Assembly (NCBI GenBank): GCA_017302015.1
Contig: JAFLEE010000010.1
Coordinates: 25,438 to 89,437, forward strand
Length of the DNA: 64,000 nucleotides
Reading direction: 5' to 3'
Source: Spirochaetota bacterium
GTDB lineage: Bacteria > Spirochaetota > UBA12135 > COTS27 > JAFLEE01
The notes beneath the pieces were generated by a model. The model was not told where the DNA came from. It made no database searches and worked only from the letters and a program-made list of their open reading frames with translations. Below, in pieces: positions 30,596 through 40,054 of this stretch. The position numbers and the translations under genes are program-made. Each line of letters starts with the position of its first letter. Within the stretch, counting starts at the first letter, position 1.

Positions 30596-30883
30596 ATGGA
30601 TTACCAAAACATCATCCTCGCCCCCATCGTGACCGAAAAGTCCACGGCGCTGAAGGCCCAGGGCACCTATAGCTTCCGCGTCGACAAGCGGGCCACCAAG
30701 ATCGACATCGCCAACGCGGTGCGCAAACTCTGGGGCGTCAAGGTCCATTCCGTCCGCATCGTGAATACGAAATCGAAGATCAAGGCGATCCGTTCCGCCG
30801 CCGCCTGGGGCCATAGCGCGACCTTCAAGAAGGCCTATGTGCGCCTCGCCGACGGCGGGAAGATCGCCGAGCTCGACACCTAA
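30596..30883 (+). CDS. rplW: 50S ribosomal protein L23
   Basis: This 95-residue protein (MDYQNIILAPIVTEKSTAL, YSFRVDKRATKIDIANAVRKLW, VRIVNTK) forms part of the tunnel exit, where trigger factor and SRP dock. The ATG at 30596 follows rplD by 7 bp; the long in-frame extension upstream overlaps rplD and is rejected. Confidence 0.96.
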   Translation: MDYQNIILAPIVTEKSTALKAQGTYSFRVDKRATKIDIANAVRKLWGVKVHSVRIVNTKSKIKAIRSAAAWGHSATFKKAYVRLADGGKIAELDT

Positions 30884-30892
30884 GGTTCCGCC

Positions 30893-31726
30893 ATGGCCAT
30901 CAAATATTTCCTTCCGGTCACCCCGGGCCTTCGCGGGAAGGCCATCAACGATTACCGCGAGCTCACGAAGAAGGAGCCCGAACGGTCCCTGATCAAGGGC
31001 AAGCAGCGCCAGCATGGCCGAGATATGTACGGCCATATCAGCGCCCGACGCCACGGCGGCGGTCACAAGCGAAAGTACCGCATGATCGATTTCCGGCGTG
31101 ACAAGTACGACATGCCCGCCCTCGTGAAGGCGCTCGAATACGACCCGAACCGCACCGCCAACCTCGCCCTGCTGGTCTACCCTGACGGCGAAAAGCGCTA
31201 CATCCTCGCCCCCGACGGCCTCAAGGTCGGCGATACCGTGGTGTCCGGCGCCCAGGTGAAATCCCAACTCGGGAATTGCCTCCTCATCGAGAACATCACC
31301 GCCGGCTCCTTCATCCACAATATCGAACTCCACCCCGGCCGCGGCGGCCAGATGTGCCGCTCCGCCGGCACCTTCGCGAAGCTCCTGGGCCGCGACGGCA
31401 ACCATGTCAGCATCCAATTGCCCTCCGGCGAAGTGCGCATGGTTCCGGGCAAATGCTACGCCACGGTCGGCGAGCTCGGCAATAAAGAATGGTCCAACGA
31501 GAACTGGGGCAAGGCCGGGCGCACGCGCTGGTTCGGCGAGAAGCCCCGCAGCCGCGCCGTCGCCATGAACCCCGTCGACCACCCCATGGGTGGGGGCGAG
31601 GGCCGGTCCTCCGGCGGTCGGCACCCCTGCTCGCCCAAGGGAAAACTGGCGAAGGGCTTCAAGACCCGAAACAAGAAGAAGTACAGCAGCCACGCCATCG
31701 TGCGCTCCCGTTCGAAGAAGCGCTAA
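30893..31726 (+). CDS. rplB: 50S ribosomal protein L2
   Basis: This 277-residue protein is near the peptidyl-transferase centre. HGGGHKRKYRMIDFRRDK, VHNIELHPGRGGQMCRSAGTFAKLLGRDG and NPVDHPMGGGEGRSSGGRHPCSPKGK are family landmarks, including the functionally important His in the final segment. Confidence 0.97.
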   Translation: MAIKYFLPVTPGLRGKAINDYRELTKKEPERSLIKGKQRQHGRDMYGHISARRHGGGHKRKYRMIDFRRDKYDMPALVKALEYDPNRTANLALLVYPDGEKRYILAPDGLKVGDTVVSGAQVKSQLGNCLLIENITAGSFIHNIELHPGRGGQMCRSAGTFAKLLGRDGNHVSIQLPSGEVRMVPGKCYATVGELGNKEWSNENWGKAGRTRWFGEKPRSRAVAMNPVDHPMGGGEGRSSGGRHPCSPKGKLAKGFKTRNKKKYSSHAIVRSRSKKR

Positions 31727-31744
31727 CCCTCCGGAGATCCGCCC

Positions 31745-32017
31745 ATGGCCCGTTCTGTCAAAAAAGGTCCCTACATCCACCCGAAGTTGTTCAAGAAGGT
31801 GAAGCAGGCTGAGACGAGCAAGACCCTTGCTCCCATCAAGACCTACTCCCGCGCGTCCACCATCATCCCCGAGATGATCGGCAAGACGATCGCCGTGCAC
31901 AACGGCCGCCTCTTCGTCCCGGTGAAGATCAACGAAAACCTCGTCGGCCACAAACTCGGGGAATTCGCTCCGACCCGGCTCTTCCGCGCCCACGGCGGCG
32001 ACAAGAAAGTGGAGTAA
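31745..32017 (+). CDS. rpsS: 30S ribosomal protein S19
   Basis: This is a 90-residue head protein: [41 protein letters not shown] and [18 protein letters not shown] are diagnostic. A GGAGATCC site precedes the ATG. Confidence 0.97.
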   Translation: MARSVKKGPYIHPKLFKKVKQAETSKTLAPIKTYSRASTIIPEMIGKTIAVHNGRLFVPVKINENLVGHKLGEFAPTRLFRAHGGDKKVE

Positions 32018-32024
32018 TCGCGCC

Positions 32025-32366
32025 ATGGAATCCCGCAGCATCAAGAAATACATCCGGATCTCGCGCCGCAAGGTCGCGCGCCTGGCGAGCCTCTGCTCCA
32101 ACAAGCGCCTGGCCAACGTCAAGGCCCAAATGGCCATCCTTCCCCAGGATTCCGCGCGCCAAATCTTCAAGGCCCTCCGTTCCGCCGAGGCCAATTACCA
32201 GGTCAAGAACCCGAACTTCAACACGGACAACCTCATCGTGCGAAGCATCAACGTCGAAGTCGGTCCGTCCTTCAAGCGCATGCTTCCGCGCGCGCGGGGC
32301 AGCGCCGACACGATCAAGAAACGCAGCGCCCACATCCGGGTCGTCCTGACCGACGGCCAGAAATAA
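32025..32366 (+). CDS. rplV: 50S ribosomal protein L22
   Basis: This is a 113-residue protein whose beta-hairpin (VEVGPSFKRMLPRARGSADTIKKRSAHIRVVL) reaches into the exit tunnel, the site of macrolide-resistance changes in other bacteria. The N-terminus (YIRISRRKVARLASL) fits the family. Confidence 0.96.
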   Translation: MESRSIKKYIRISRRKVARLASLCSNKRLANVKAQMAILPQDSARQIFKALRSAEANYQVKNPNFNTDNLIVRSINVEVGPSFKRMLPRARGSADTIKKRSAHIRVVLTDGQK

Positions 32367-32385
32367 GGTTTCCGAGGAACGCATC

Positions 32386-33120
32386 ATGGGTCAAAAAGCC
32401 AATCCCGTCGGTCTCCGGTTGAAGATCAACCGCACCTGGGAAAGCAACTGGTACGCCGAGAAAGATTACGGGAGCCTCCTGATCGAGGATCTGCGCATCC
32501 GCCGCTACATCCAAAAGAAGATCTTCCGCAGCAAGAACTACAGCAAGGTCGAGATCTCCGACATCCGCATCAAGCGCTTCCCCGGCCAGGTGAACATCTA
32601 CATCTACACCAGCCGCCCCGGCCTCCTCATCGGAAAGAAGGGGCAGGACATCGACGATCTCCGCAAGCAATTGCAGGACCTCGTGCGCCCCAAAACGGCC
32701 GCCGCCCAGACCGAACTGAAGATCAACATCAACATCAACGAGGTCAAGAAGGTCGACCTCGATTCCAAGATCGTCGCGCAGAACGTGGGCCGCGCCATCG
32801 AGGGCCGCATGGCCTACAAGCGCGCCATGAAGCAGGCGATCGCCCGCACGATGAAGAGCGGCGCCAAGGGGATCAAGATCCAGGTCTCCGGCCGCCTCGG
32901 CGGTTCCGATATCGCCCGCCGCGAATTCTTCCGCGAAGGTTCGATCCCCCTCCATACCTTCCGTGCCGCCATCGACCACGGGAAGTACGACGCCATCACG
33001 ACCTACGGGGTCGTCGGCATCCAGGTCTGGATCTTCAAGGGCGAAGGCGACCGCGCCGACGGGAGCACCCTCGAAAGCCCCGGCGCCCTGGTCAATAAGC
33101 GCCAACCCACCAACGATTGA
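32386..33120 (+). CDS. rpsC: 30S ribosomal protein S3
   Basis: This is a 244-residue protein with the KH domain (RPGLLIGKKGQDIDDLRKQL) and the C-terminal domain (GRLGGSDIARREFFREGSIPLHTFRAAIDHG, TYGVVGIQVWIFKGE). It opens MGQKANPVGLRLKINRTWESNWY. It helps form the mRNA entry channel. Confidence 0.97.
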   Translation: MGQKANPVGLRLKINRTWESNWYAEKDYGSLLIEDLRIRRYIQKKIFRSKNYSKVEISDIRIKRFPGQVNIYIYTSRPGLLIGKKGQDIDDLRKQLQDLVRPKTAAAQTELKINININEVKKVDLDSKIVAQNVGRAIEGRMAYKRAMKQAIARTMKSGAKGIKIQVSGRLGGSDIARREFFREGSIPLHTFRAAIDHGKYDAITTYGVVGIQVWIFKGEGDRADGSTLESPGALVNKRQPTND

Positions 33121-33138
33121 TCCCGAACAGGAATTCCC

Positions 33139-33549
33139 ATGTTGATGCCGGCTAAAACCAAATATCGAAAATTGCAGCGTGGGCGCATCCACGGCAAGTC
33201 CAAGGACGGGAACACGGTCTGCTTCGGCGACGTGGGCCTGCGCGCCCTCGAATCGGCCTTCATCACCGCCCGCCAGATCGAGAGCGTGCGGATCGCGATC
33301 ACCCGCGAACTCAAGCGCGAGGGCAAACTTTGGATCCGCATCTTCCCGCACAAGCCCTACACCAAGCGCGCGGCCGAGACCCGCATGGGTTCGGGCAAGG
33401 GCGAAGTGGAATACTACATGGCCGTCGTCCAACCGGGGCGCATCCTGTTCGAGATCGGCGGAGTCAGCGACGCGCTCGCCCGCACGGCTTTCGCCAAGGC
33501 CGCCTACAAGCTCCCGATCAAGACCGCGATCATCACCAAGAAGAACTGA
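33139..33549 (+). CDS. rplP: 50S ribosomal protein L16
   Basis: This is a 136-residue protein opening [22 protein letters not shown] with the typical [35 protein letters not shown] segment that contacts A-site tRNA. A GGAATTCCC site precedes the ATG. Confidence 0.97.
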   Translation: MLMPAKTKYRKLQRGRIHGKSKDGNTVCFGDVGLRALESAFITARQIESVRIAITRELKREGKLWIRIFPHKPYTKRAAETRMGSGKGEVEYYMAVVQPGRILFEIGGVSDALARTAFAKAAYKLPIKTAIITKKN

Positions 33550-33551
33550 CC

Positions 33552-33749
33552 ATGGCTGAAAAAAAGAAAACCGAAACCACGCTTCCCGGGAACCCCGAGG
33601 CGCTGAAGGGCCGCTTGGGCGAACTGCGCGAGAAGATCCGCAAGATGCGCTTCGACGCCGCCGCCGGCCAACTCGACGACACCAGCCAGATCAAGAAGTC
33701 CCGCCGCGAGTTGGCCCGGGTGCTGACCGCGCTCGGGAAGAAATCCTAA
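33552..33749 (+). CDS. rpmC: 50S ribosomal protein L29
   Basis: This is a 65-residue helical-hairpin protein; [38 protein letters not shown] matches L29. It starts 2 bp after the rplP stop, and the longer in-frame extension lies wholly inside rplP. Confidence 0.94.
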   Translation: MAEKKKTETTLPGNPEALKGRLGELREKIRKMRFDAAAGQLDDTSQIKKSRRELARVLTALGKKS

Positions 33750-33760
33750 GGAATCATGCC

Positions 33761-34033
33761 GTGAGCCAGAATCAAAAACGGATCCTGCAAGGGATCGTGG
33801 TTTCCACGAAGATGGAAAAGAGCGCGGTCGTCAAGATCGAAACGCTCAAGATGCACCCCAAGTACCACAAGCGGGTGAAGCACTCCAAGAAGTACGCGAT
33901 CCACGACGAGAAGAAGATCTGCGCGCCGGGCGACCTGGTCGAGATCATCGAGTGCCGGCCCATCAGCAAGACCAAGAAGTTCACCCTCCATCGCGTGCTC
34001 AAGAAGGCCCCGATGCAAGAGGTGGCCGTATGA
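33761..34033 (+). CDS. rpsQ: 30S ribosomal protein S17
   Basis: This is a 90-residue OB-fold protein starting at [41 protein letters not shown] and [23 protein letters not shown] are typical. The stop overlaps the rplN ATG in ATGA. Confidence 0.96.
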   Translation: MSQNQKRILQGIVVSTKMEKSAVVKIETLKMHPKYHKRVKHSKKYAIHDEKKICAPGDLVEIIECRPISKTKKFTLHRVLKKAPMQEVAV

Positions 34034-34398
34034 TCCAAGTCCAGACCGTCCTCAGCGTCGCCGACAATAGCGGCGCCAAGGAAGTGATGTGCGTCAAGGT
34101 CCTGGGCGGTTCGCGCAAGCGCTACGCCAAGGTGGGCGACGAGATCGTCTGCGCCGTCCAGAAGGCCGCCCCGGATTCCAACGTGAAGAAGGGCACCGTG
34201 GTGAAGGCGGTGATCGTGCGCACGCGCTCCCAGATCCGCCGCGAAGACGGCACCTCGATCCGCTTCGACGACAACGCCGCGATCCTCGTCGACAAAGACC
34301 GCAACCCCGTCGGCTCCCGTGTCTTCGGGCCCGTCGCCCGGGAATTGCGCGACCTCAACTATATGAAAATCATCTCCCTCGCCCCGGAAGTCGTATGA
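34030..34398 (+). CDS. rplN: 50S ribosomal protein L14
   Basis: This is a 122-residue protein at the subunit interface. [28 protein letters not shown] and [30 protein letters not shown] are conserved. It is coupled at both ends by ATGA overlaps. Confidence 0.97.
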   Translation: MIQVQTVLSVADNSGAKEVMCVKVLGGSRKRYAKVGDEIVCAVQKAAPDSNVKKGTVVKAVIVRTRSQIRREDGTSIRFDDNAAILVDKDRNPVGSRVFGPVARELRDLNYMKIISLAPEVV

Positions 34399-34727
34399 AG
34401 GCTGAACACATCCCCACCAAACTGAAAAAGGGCGATCCCGTGATCGTCATCTCCGGAAAGGAGAGCGGCAAGCGCGGCAAGATCAGCGAACTCGACCGCG
34501 CGCGCGGCCGGGTGACGATCGAGGGCGTCAATATGGTCAAGAAGACGCTGCGCAAGAGCAAAGACCACCCCCAGGGCGGCGTCATCACCCGCGAGGCCCC
34601 GCTGGCCGTGTCCAACGTGATGTATTTCGACGAGAGCGTGAATAAGGCGACCCGGCTCGGCTGGAAGGTCGGCGCCGACGGTTCGAAGAAACGCCTGAGC
34701 AAAAAATCAGGCAAGGTGATCGACTGA
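34395..34727 (+). CDS. rplX: 50S ribosomal protein L24
   Basis: This is a 110-residue assembly-initiator protein with the KOW motif [39 protein letters not shown]. It starts in the ATGA overlap with rplN. Confidence 0.96.
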   Translation: MKAEHIPTKLKKGDPVIVISGKESGKRGKISELDRARGRVTIEGVNMVKKTLRKSKDHPQGGVITREAPLAVSNVMYFDESVNKATRLGWKVGADGSKKRLSKKSGKVID

Positions 34728-34728
34728 C

Positions 34729-35265
34729 ATGGTCAAGGGCAGCAAAGAACATTACCAACAGCAGGTCGTGGCCGAATTGATGAAGGCCTTCTCGGCCAAG
34801 TCGCCCATGGCGGTCCCCCGCCTGAAGCACATCACCCTCAACATGGGGCTGGGCGCGGCGAAGGAAAACAAGAACATCATCACCGAGGGCCTCAAGGCGC
34901 TCGGCTCCGTCGCGGGCCAGAAGGCGGTCCCCACCCTCTCGAAGAAGGATATCGCCCAATTCAAGATCCGCAAAGACCTCGCCATCGGCGCCATGGTCAC
35001 CCTGCGCAAAGAGCGCATGTGGTCGTTCATGGGCCGTCTGGTCAACGTCTACCTCCCGCGGGTGAAGGATTTCAAGGGCCTGTCCAAGAAGGCCTTCGAC
35101 GCCCAGGGGAACTACTCCATCGGGATCAACGACGCGCGCGTGTTCCCGGAACTCGGCGCCCAGGCCACCGTGAAGGGCATGAGCGTCACGCTGGTGATCC
35201 GGTCCGATTCGTCTGAAAAGTCGCAAAAAATGCTTGAACTGATGGGCCTGCCCTTCCGCAAGTAG
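34729..35265 (+). CDS. rplE: 50S ribosomal protein L5
   Basis: This is a 178-residue 5S-rRNA-binding protein: [38 protein letters not shown] and [25 protein letters not shown] are diagnostic. It follows rplX by 1 bp. Confidence 0.97.
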   Translation: MVKGSKEHYQQQVVAELMKAFSAKSPMAVPRLKHITLNMGLGAAKENKNIITEGLKALGSVAGQKAVPTLSKKDIAQFKIRKDLAIGAMVTLRKERMWSFMGRLVNVYLPRVKDFKGLSKKAFDAQGNYSIGINDARVFPELGAQATVKGMSVTLVIRSDSSEKSQKMLELMGLPFRK

Positions 35266-35291
35266 GCGACCGGGGAAATACGAGGGAATCT

Positions 35292-35477
35292 ATGGCTAAA
35301 CTTTCCATGAGGGTCAAGCAGCAGCGGGCGCCGAAATTCAAGGTGCGCGCCTATCACCGGTGCCAAATGTGCGGCCGGAGCCGGGGCTATATGCGCCGGT
35401 TCAAGATCTGCCGGATCTGCTTCCGCAAATTCGCCAACGAGGGTCTCATCCCCGGCGTGGCCAAATCGAGCTGGTAG
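35292..35477 (+). CDS. rpsN: 30S ribosomal protein S14, zinc-binding short form
   Basis: This is a 61-residue protein with the two-CxxC zinc site ([22 protein letters not shown]) of the short S14 paralogue. The zinc-independent long form, which some genomes induce under zinc shortage, is not in this window. Confidence 0.97.
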   Translation: MAKLSMRVKQQRAPKFKVRAYHRCQMCGRSRGYMRRFKICRICFRKFANEGLIPGVAKSSW

Positions 35478-35485
35478 GGGAACAT

Positions 35486-35872
35486 ATGGACCGCATCGCG
35501 AATTTCATCTCGATCCTCAAGACGGGCCAGCGCGCCCGAAAGGATTTCGTCCTCGCTCCCTCCAGCAAGATGGTGCTGGGCCTCCTGGGCATCATGAAGG
35601 ATACCGGCTACGTCGCCGACTTCGAGGTCCAGGGCGAGGCCGTCAAGCAGGTCAAGGTGACGCTGAAGTACGCGGAGAACGGCGAACCCGTCATCCGCGA
35701 CCTCGTGCGCCTCAGCCGTTCCTCCCGCCGCGACTACCGGGGCTCGAAGGACCTTCCGCGCGTGGCCAACGGCTACGGCACCGTGATCGTGTCCACCTCC
35801 AAGGGGCTCATGACCGGCAAGAAGGCCCAGGAAGAGCACCACGGCGGCGAAGTCATCTGTTACGTCGTCTAA
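35486..35872 (+). CDS. rpsH: 30S ribosomal protein S8
   Basis: This is a 128-residue 16S-binding protein (MDRIANFISILKTGQRARKDFVL; C-terminal NGYGTVIVSTSKGLMTGKKAQEEHHGGEVICYVV). The ATG at 35486 follows the rpsN stop by 8 bp with GGGGAA upstream; the upstream in-frame extension inside rpsN is rejected. Confidence 0.96.
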   Translation: MDRIANFISILKTGQRARKDFVLAPSSKMVLGLLGIMKDTGYVADFEVQGEAVKQVKVTLKYAENGEPVIRDLVRLSRSSRRDYRGSKDLPRVANGYGTVIVSTSKGLMTGKKAQEEHHGGEVICYVV

Positions 35873-35884
35873 GCGGAGCATTCC

Positions 35885-36421
35885 ATGTCGCGATACGAAA
35901 ATAAGCCCCTCGCCGTCCTCCCCGCCGTGCAAGTGTCCCTCAAGGACCGCGACGTCGTGGTGAAGGGCGCCAAGGGCGAATCGACCTTCCGTTGCCCCGA
36001 GAACACCAAGGTGACCCAGGCGGCCGGCGTGCTCACGGTCGAGCGCGAAGACAAGAACAAGTCCACGGGGAGCCTCGTCGGCCTGACCTACCGCATGCTC
36101 CAGAACATGATCGAGGGCGTCACCACCGGGTTCCAGAAGGATCTCGACCTCACCGGCGTCGGCTACCGCATGGCGATGAAGGGGCAGATCCTGAACCTCC
36201 AATTGGGCTTTAGCCACGACATCAACTTCGAGGTCCCCAAGGGGATCCAAATCGAACTCAAGCCGAACCACGTCACCATCCGGGGCACCGACAAGCAATT
36301 GGTGGGCCAGGTGGCCGACAAGATCCGCGGTTTCCGACCCGTCGAGCCCTACAAGGGCAAGGGTTTCAAATATTCGGACGAGGTCGTCCGTCGCAAGGCC
36401 GGCAAGTCCGGCGCCAAGTAG
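35885..36421 (+). CDS. rplF: 50S ribosomal protein L6
   Basis: This is a 178-residue two-domain protein. LVGLTYRMLQNMIEGVTTGFQKDLDLTGVGYRM and RGTDKQLVGQVADKIRGFRPVEPYKGKGFKYSDEVV are the conserved stretches near the sarcin-ricin loop. Confidence 0.97.
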   Translation: MSRYENKPLAVLPAVQVSLKDRDVVVKGAKGESTFRCPENTKVTQAAGVLTVEREDKNKSTGSLVGLTYRMLQNMIEGVTTGFQKDLDLTGVGYRMAMKGQILNLQLGFSHDINFEVPKGIQIELKPNHVTIRGTDKQLVGQVADKIRGFRPVEPYKGKGFKYSDEVVRRKAGKSGAK

Positions 36422-36434
36422 GGGAGTGAGAGTC

Positions 36435-36761
36435 ATGCCCGTCGATTCACGCGAACGCCGCAAAAAACGCATCCGCCGCAAAGTCAGCGGCACCCCCGAA
36501 CGCCCGCGGATGACCATCTACCGCAGCCTTCGCTCCCTCTACGCCCAAGTGGTGGACGACAGCGCGGGCAAGACCCTGGCCGCCGCGGAACTCCGCGGCA
36601 AGAAGAACCAGGTCGCCGGGAAGGAACTGGGCGATACCTTCGGGAAGAAGCTCGCCGACGCGAAGATCGCGGCCGTCGTCTTCGACCGCAACGGTTACCG
36701 CTACCACGGCGTCGTGAAGGCCTTCGCCGAGGCCGTGCGCGCCAGCGGCGTGAAGTTTTGA
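36435..36761 (+). CDS. rplR: 50S ribosomal protein L18
   Basis: This is a 108-residue 5S-rRNA-binding protein (RRKKRIRRKVSGTPERPRMTIYRSLRSLYAQVVDD; FDRNGYRYHGVVKAFAEAVRASGVKF). The ATG at 36435 is preceded by GGGAG and is preferred to a GTG 9 bp upstream. Confidence 0.95.
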   Translation: MPVDSRERRKKRIRRKVSGTPERPRMTIYRSLRSLYAQVVDDSAGKTLAAAELRGKKNQVAGKELGDTFGKKLADAKIAAVVFDRNGYRYHGVVKAFAEAVRASGVKF

Positions 36762-36777
36762 TCGTTAGGAGCCATCA

Positions 36778-37296
36778 GTGATTTCCCAAATCCGGAAGAA
36801 AATCAACGCCGAGCAGGTCGAAGGCCTCGAGGAGCAGCTCGTCAAACTCGTGCGCACGACCAAAGTCGTGAAGGGCGGTCGCCGGTTCCGTTTCGGCGCC
36901 CTCATGGTGGTCGGGAACAAGCGCGGGATCGTCGGCCTCGGCTACGGCAAGGCGAACGAGATCCCCGAAGCCATTCGAAAGGCCGTCGAGGACGCCAAGA
37001 AGAACCTCATCGAGATCCACCTCAAAAAGGGGACGATCCCGCACGAGATCAAGATGAAGTTCTGCTCGTCCATCGTGTGGATGAAGCCCGCCACCGACGG
37101 CACGGGGATCATCGCCGGCGCCAATATCCGCGCGATTATCGAGTTCGCCGGCATCCAGAACATCCTCGCGAAATCCTACGGCTCCCGCAACACGATCAAC
37201 GCCTCGAAAGCGGCGGTGAAGTGCCTCACCAGCCTGATGAACGCCGGCACGATGGCCCGCAACCGCGGCCTATCGCTCGGCCAGTTCTTCAATTAA
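36778..37296 (+). CDS. rpsE: 30S ribosomal protein S5
   Basis: This is a 172-residue protein with a GTG start after a TAGGAG site. LVKLVRTTKVVKGGRRFRFGALMVVGNKRGIVGLGYGKANE and KPATDGTGIIAGANIRAIIEFAGIQNILAKSYGS are the RNA-binding and S5 fold signatures, involved in decoding accuracy. Confidence 0.97.
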   Translation: MISQIRKKINAEQVEGLEEQLVKLVRTTKVVKGGRRFRFGALMVVGNKRGIVGLGYGKANEIPEAIRKAVEDAKKNLIEIHLKKGTIPHEIKMKFCSSIVWMKPATDGTGIIAGANIRAIIEFAGIQNILAKSYGSRNTINASKAAVKCLTSLMNAGTMARNRGLSLGQFFN

Positions 37297-37315
37297 TAGA
37301 CCTCAAGGACCGCGC

Positions 37316-37483
37316 ATGAAAATCAAATTGGTTCGCAGCCCCATCGGCACCACGCAGGACGTCCGCCGCACCCTGCGCTGCCTCGGGCTTTGCCGCATGC
37401 ACCAGACCGCCGAAGTCGCCGAAACACCGACCCTCAAGGGGATGGTGGCCAAGATCAAGCACCTCGTGAAAATCCTACCTTAA
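37316..37483 (+). CDS. rpmD: 50S ribosomal protein L30
   Basis: This short ORF of 55 residues reads MKIKLVRSPIGTTQDVRRTL, then RCLGLCRMHQTAEVAETPTL and KGMVAKIKHLVKILP. The KLVRSPIG opening and the spacing to the M.KI.HLV ending fit L30, which is expected between rpsE and rplO. It is a few residues shorter than the usual 58-60. Confidence 0.9.
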   Translation: MKIKLVRSPIGTTQDVRRTLRCLGLCRMHQTAEVAETPTLKGMVAKIKHLVKILP

Positions 37484-37498
37484 TCCGGAATGACCTCC

Positions 37499-37939
37499 AT
37501 GAAGCACCTCCATCCCCCCGCGGCCTCCCGCACTCGGAAAAAGATCCTCGGCCGCGGCACCTCCTCCGGGAAGGGCCGAACCTCCACCAAGGGCCATAAG
37601 GGCCGCAAGGCCCGCGCCGGCGGGACCGTCCTCATGGGCTTCGAGGGCGGGCAGATGAAGCTCGTCATGCGGATGCCGAAAGTCGGCTTCAGCAATATGC
37701 CCCACCGCGAAGACCGCGTCGCCGTGAACCTGAAGGAACTCGAACTGGTGTACCAGGCGGGCGAGGAAGTCTCCATGAAGACGCTGCGGGAGAAGTCCCT
37801 CATCCGCAAGAACGATGCCCTGGTGAAACTCCTCGGCATCGGCACGCTGAGCAAGAAATTGACCGTCGCCAAGGGCATTACCGCGTCCGCTTCGGCCCGC
37901 AAGGCCATCGAAGGGGCCGGCGGCTCGTTCGCGGCTTGA
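37499..37939 (+). CDS. rplO: 50S ribosomal protein L15
   Basis: This is a 146-residue protein (MKHLHPPAASRTRKKILGRGTSSGKGRTSTKGHKGRKARAGG, GFEGGQMKLVMRMPKVGF). The second of two in-frame ATGs is chosen because a CCGGA site lies at proper distance and the product then begins like other L15 proteins. The first ATG at 37490 remains possible. Confidence 0.95.
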   Translation: MKHLHPPAASRTRKKILGRGTSSGKGRTSTKGHKGRKARAGGTVLMGFEGGQMKLVMRMPKVGFSNMPHREDRVAVNLKELELVYQAGEEVSMKTLREKSLIRKNDALVKLLGIGTLSKKLTVAKGITASASARKAIEGAGGSFAA

Positions 37940-37949
37940 TGGATCTGCG

Positions 37950-39293
37950 ATGCTCGAACTGATCCGCAATATCTTCCGGATTCCGGAACTCCGCCAGCGG
38001 ATCCTCTTCACGCTCGGCTGCCTCGTCGTGTTCCGCATCGGCGCCCACATCACGTGCCCCGGCATCAGTCCCACCGGCCTCGCCGAAATGATCAAGAGCC
38101 TCAACCAGGGCAATTTCGGCGGTCTCATCTCCTTCATCGACCTCTTCGCCGGCGGAGCCTTCGAGCGCTTCACCCTCTTCGCCTTGGGCATCATGCCCTA
38201 CATCTCGGCGTCCATCATCATCCAGATCCTCACCACCGTCGTGCCGCACCTGGAGCAGCTCCAGAAAGAGGGCGAAGCGGGCCGCCGCCAACTCCAGCAG
38301 TACATGCGCTACGGCACGATCCTCATCTGCGCGGTGCAGGCCGTGGCGATCAGCCGTTGGATCTACTCCCACCCGGGGGTGGTCGCGGGCGATCTCCAGG
38401 GGCATCCCGCGTTCTTCTCCTTCATCGTCGTGAGCACCATCACCGCCGGCACGGTCTTCCTCATGTGGCTCGGAGAGCAGATCACCGAGCGCGGCATCGG
38501 CAACGGCGTCTCGCTCATCATCTACGCCGGGATCGCGGCGCGCATCCCGCAAGAGTTCATGAAGGTGATCGACTCGGTGCAGAAGGGCGACTTCAACCCG
38601 GTGGCCTTCCTGCTCATCCTCTTCATCTTCGCCGTCGTGGTCTTCTTCGTCGTCTTCGAGCAGGAGGGGCAGCGCCGCATCCCGGTGCAGTTCGCCCGGA
38701 AGGTCGTGGGGCGGAAGGTCTACGGATCCCAGAACACCTATATCCCGTTCAAGGTCAATCCGACGGGCGTCATCCCGATCATCTTCGCCTCGGCCATGGT
38801 GATGGTGCCCGCGCAGATCGCCCAGATGCTCGGGGATAAATTCCAGAGCGTCGCCCAACTCGCCACCTACCTTTCGCCCGGACAATGGCCCTACGTCTTC
38901 GTCTACGGCCTCCTGGTCATCGGCTTCGCCTACTTCTACACCTTCGTGGTGTTCAACCCCGTGGAGATCGCGGAGAACCTGAAGCGTTCGGGGGGCTATA
39001 TCCCCGGCATCCGCCCCGGTCTGCACACCCAGGAATACATGCACGCCGTGCTCACCCGCATCACGGTGGCCGGCTCCATCTTCCTGGCGATCGTCGCCGT
39101 TTTCCCGGACCTGCTCCTCAAGATCCCCATGTTCACCGGGATCACCCCGGGTTTCGCCCACTTGATGGGCGGCACCTCCCTCCTCATCCTCATTTCGGTC
39201 GACCTCGACACGATGAAGCAGATCGAGTCCCAACTCGTGATGCGCGAATACGACGGATTTCTCTCGCGCCGGCGCAAAAAACGCGTGCGTTGA
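37950..39293 (+). CDS. secY: Protein translocase channel SecY
   Basis: This is a 447-residue membrane protein with ten helices that forms the Sec channel. [27 protein letters not shown] opens it; [15 protein letters not shown] and [20 protein letters not shown] are diagnostic. The C-terminal [12 protein letters not shown] fits the ribosome-binding end. Unlike many spc operons, infA rather than adk follows. Confidence 0.97.
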   Translation: MLELIRNIFRIPELRQRILFTLGCLVVFRIGAHITCPGISPTGLAEMIKSLNQGNFGGLISFIDLFAGGAFERFTLFALGIMPYISASIIIQILTTVVPHLEQLQKEGEAGRRQLQQYMRYGTILICAVQAVAISRWIYSHPGVVAGDLQGHPAFFSFIVVSTITAGTVFLMWLGEQITERGIGNGVSLIIYAGIAARIPQEFMKVIDSVQKGDFNPVAFLLILFIFAVVVFFVVFEQEGQRRIPVQFARKVVGRKVYGSQNTYIPFKVNPTGVIPIIFASAMVMVPAQIAQMLGDKFQSVAQLATYLSPGQWPYVFVYGLLVIGFAYFYTFVVFNPVEIAENLKRSGGYIPGIRPGLHTQEYMHAVLTRITVAGSIFLAIVAVFPDLLLKIPMFTGITPGFAHLMGGTSLLILISVDLDTMKQIESQLVMREYDGFLSRRRKKRVR

Positions 39294-39311
39294 GGGCGGA
39301 GGAAGAGAAAG

Positions 39312-39548
39312 TTGGCCAAGGAAGATACGATCGAGGTGAACGGAACGGTGGTGGAGCCCCTCCCCAACGCGATGTTCAAAGTGAAACTGGAAAACGACCA
39401 CGTCATCCTGTGCCACATTTCTGGAAAGATGCGAATGTTCTACATCAAGATACTCCCGGGCGATCAGGTGCGCGTCGAACTCTCGCCCTACGATCTGACC
39501 CGTGGGCGGATCATCTATCGATTCAAGGACCGGCAGGGAAAATCATGA
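39312..39548 (+). CDS. infA: Translation initiation factor IF-1
   Basis: This is a 78-residue OB-fold protein ([64 protein letters not shown]). It starts at TTG with a strong GGAGGAAGAG upstream. Its stop overlaps rpmJ in ATGA. Confidence 0.96.
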   Translation: MAKEDTIEVNGTVVEPLPNAMFKVKLENDHVILCHISGKMRMFYIKILPGDQVRVELSPYDLTRGRIIYRFKDRQGKS

Positions 39549-39658
39549 AAGTCAAAAGTTCGATCAAGAAAATCTGCAAAGATTGCAAGGTCATCCGCCG
39601 CAAAGGGGTGTTGCGCGTGATCTGTAAGAACCCCCGTCACAAGCAAAAACAAGGCTAG
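39545..39658 (+). CDS. rpmJ: 50S ribosomal protein L36
   Basis: This is a 37-residue zinc protein: [20 protein letters not shown] then [17 protein letters not shown], with the C-x2-C...C-x4-H zinc ligands of the zinc-dependent form. The start is coupled to infA by ATGA. Confidence 0.96.
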   Translation: MKVKSSIKKICKDCKVIRRKGVLRVICKNPRHKQKQG

Positions 39659-39669
39659 AAGAGGAACAC

Positions 39670-40044
39670 ATGGCACGGATCGCGGGCGTCGATTTGCCCA
39701 ACAAACGAATCGAGGTCGCCCTGACCTACATCTACGGCATCGGAAGGCCCCTGGCCCGCGAGATTCTCAAGAAGGCGGGGGTCAGCGTCGACACGCGGGC
39801 CAACGACCTCGCCGAGAAGGACGTCAGCGCCATCCGCAAGATCATCGAGAACGACCACGCGGTCGAGGGCGAACTGCGCGCGCGCGTGGCGACCTCCATC
39901 AAGCGCCTGGTGGAACTCAACTGCTACCGCGGCCAGCGCCACCGGCACGGGCTCCCCGTGCGCGGGCAGCGCACCAAGACCAACGCCCGTACCCGCAAGG
40001 GAAAGGCCAAGACCGTCGCCAACAAGAAGATCGTGAAGAAATAA
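39670..40044 (+). CDS. rpsM: 30S ribosomal protein S13
   Basis: This is a 124-residue head protein ([70 protein letters not shown]). It is the first gene of the alpha-operon block, with AGAGGAA upstream of the ATG. Confidence 0.97.
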   Translation: MARIAGVDLPNKRIEVALTYIYGIGRPLAREILKKAGVSVDTRANDLAEKDVSAIRKIIENDHAVEGELRARVATSIKRLVELNCYRGQRHRHGLPVRGQRTKTNARTRKGKAKTVANKKIVKK

Positions 40045-40054
40045 CGGGAACCCC

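Noticed and set aside
37878-39416. 512-codon open frame antisense to secY
   Set aside because: Shadow frame with a very acidic His-rich product; secY is certain.
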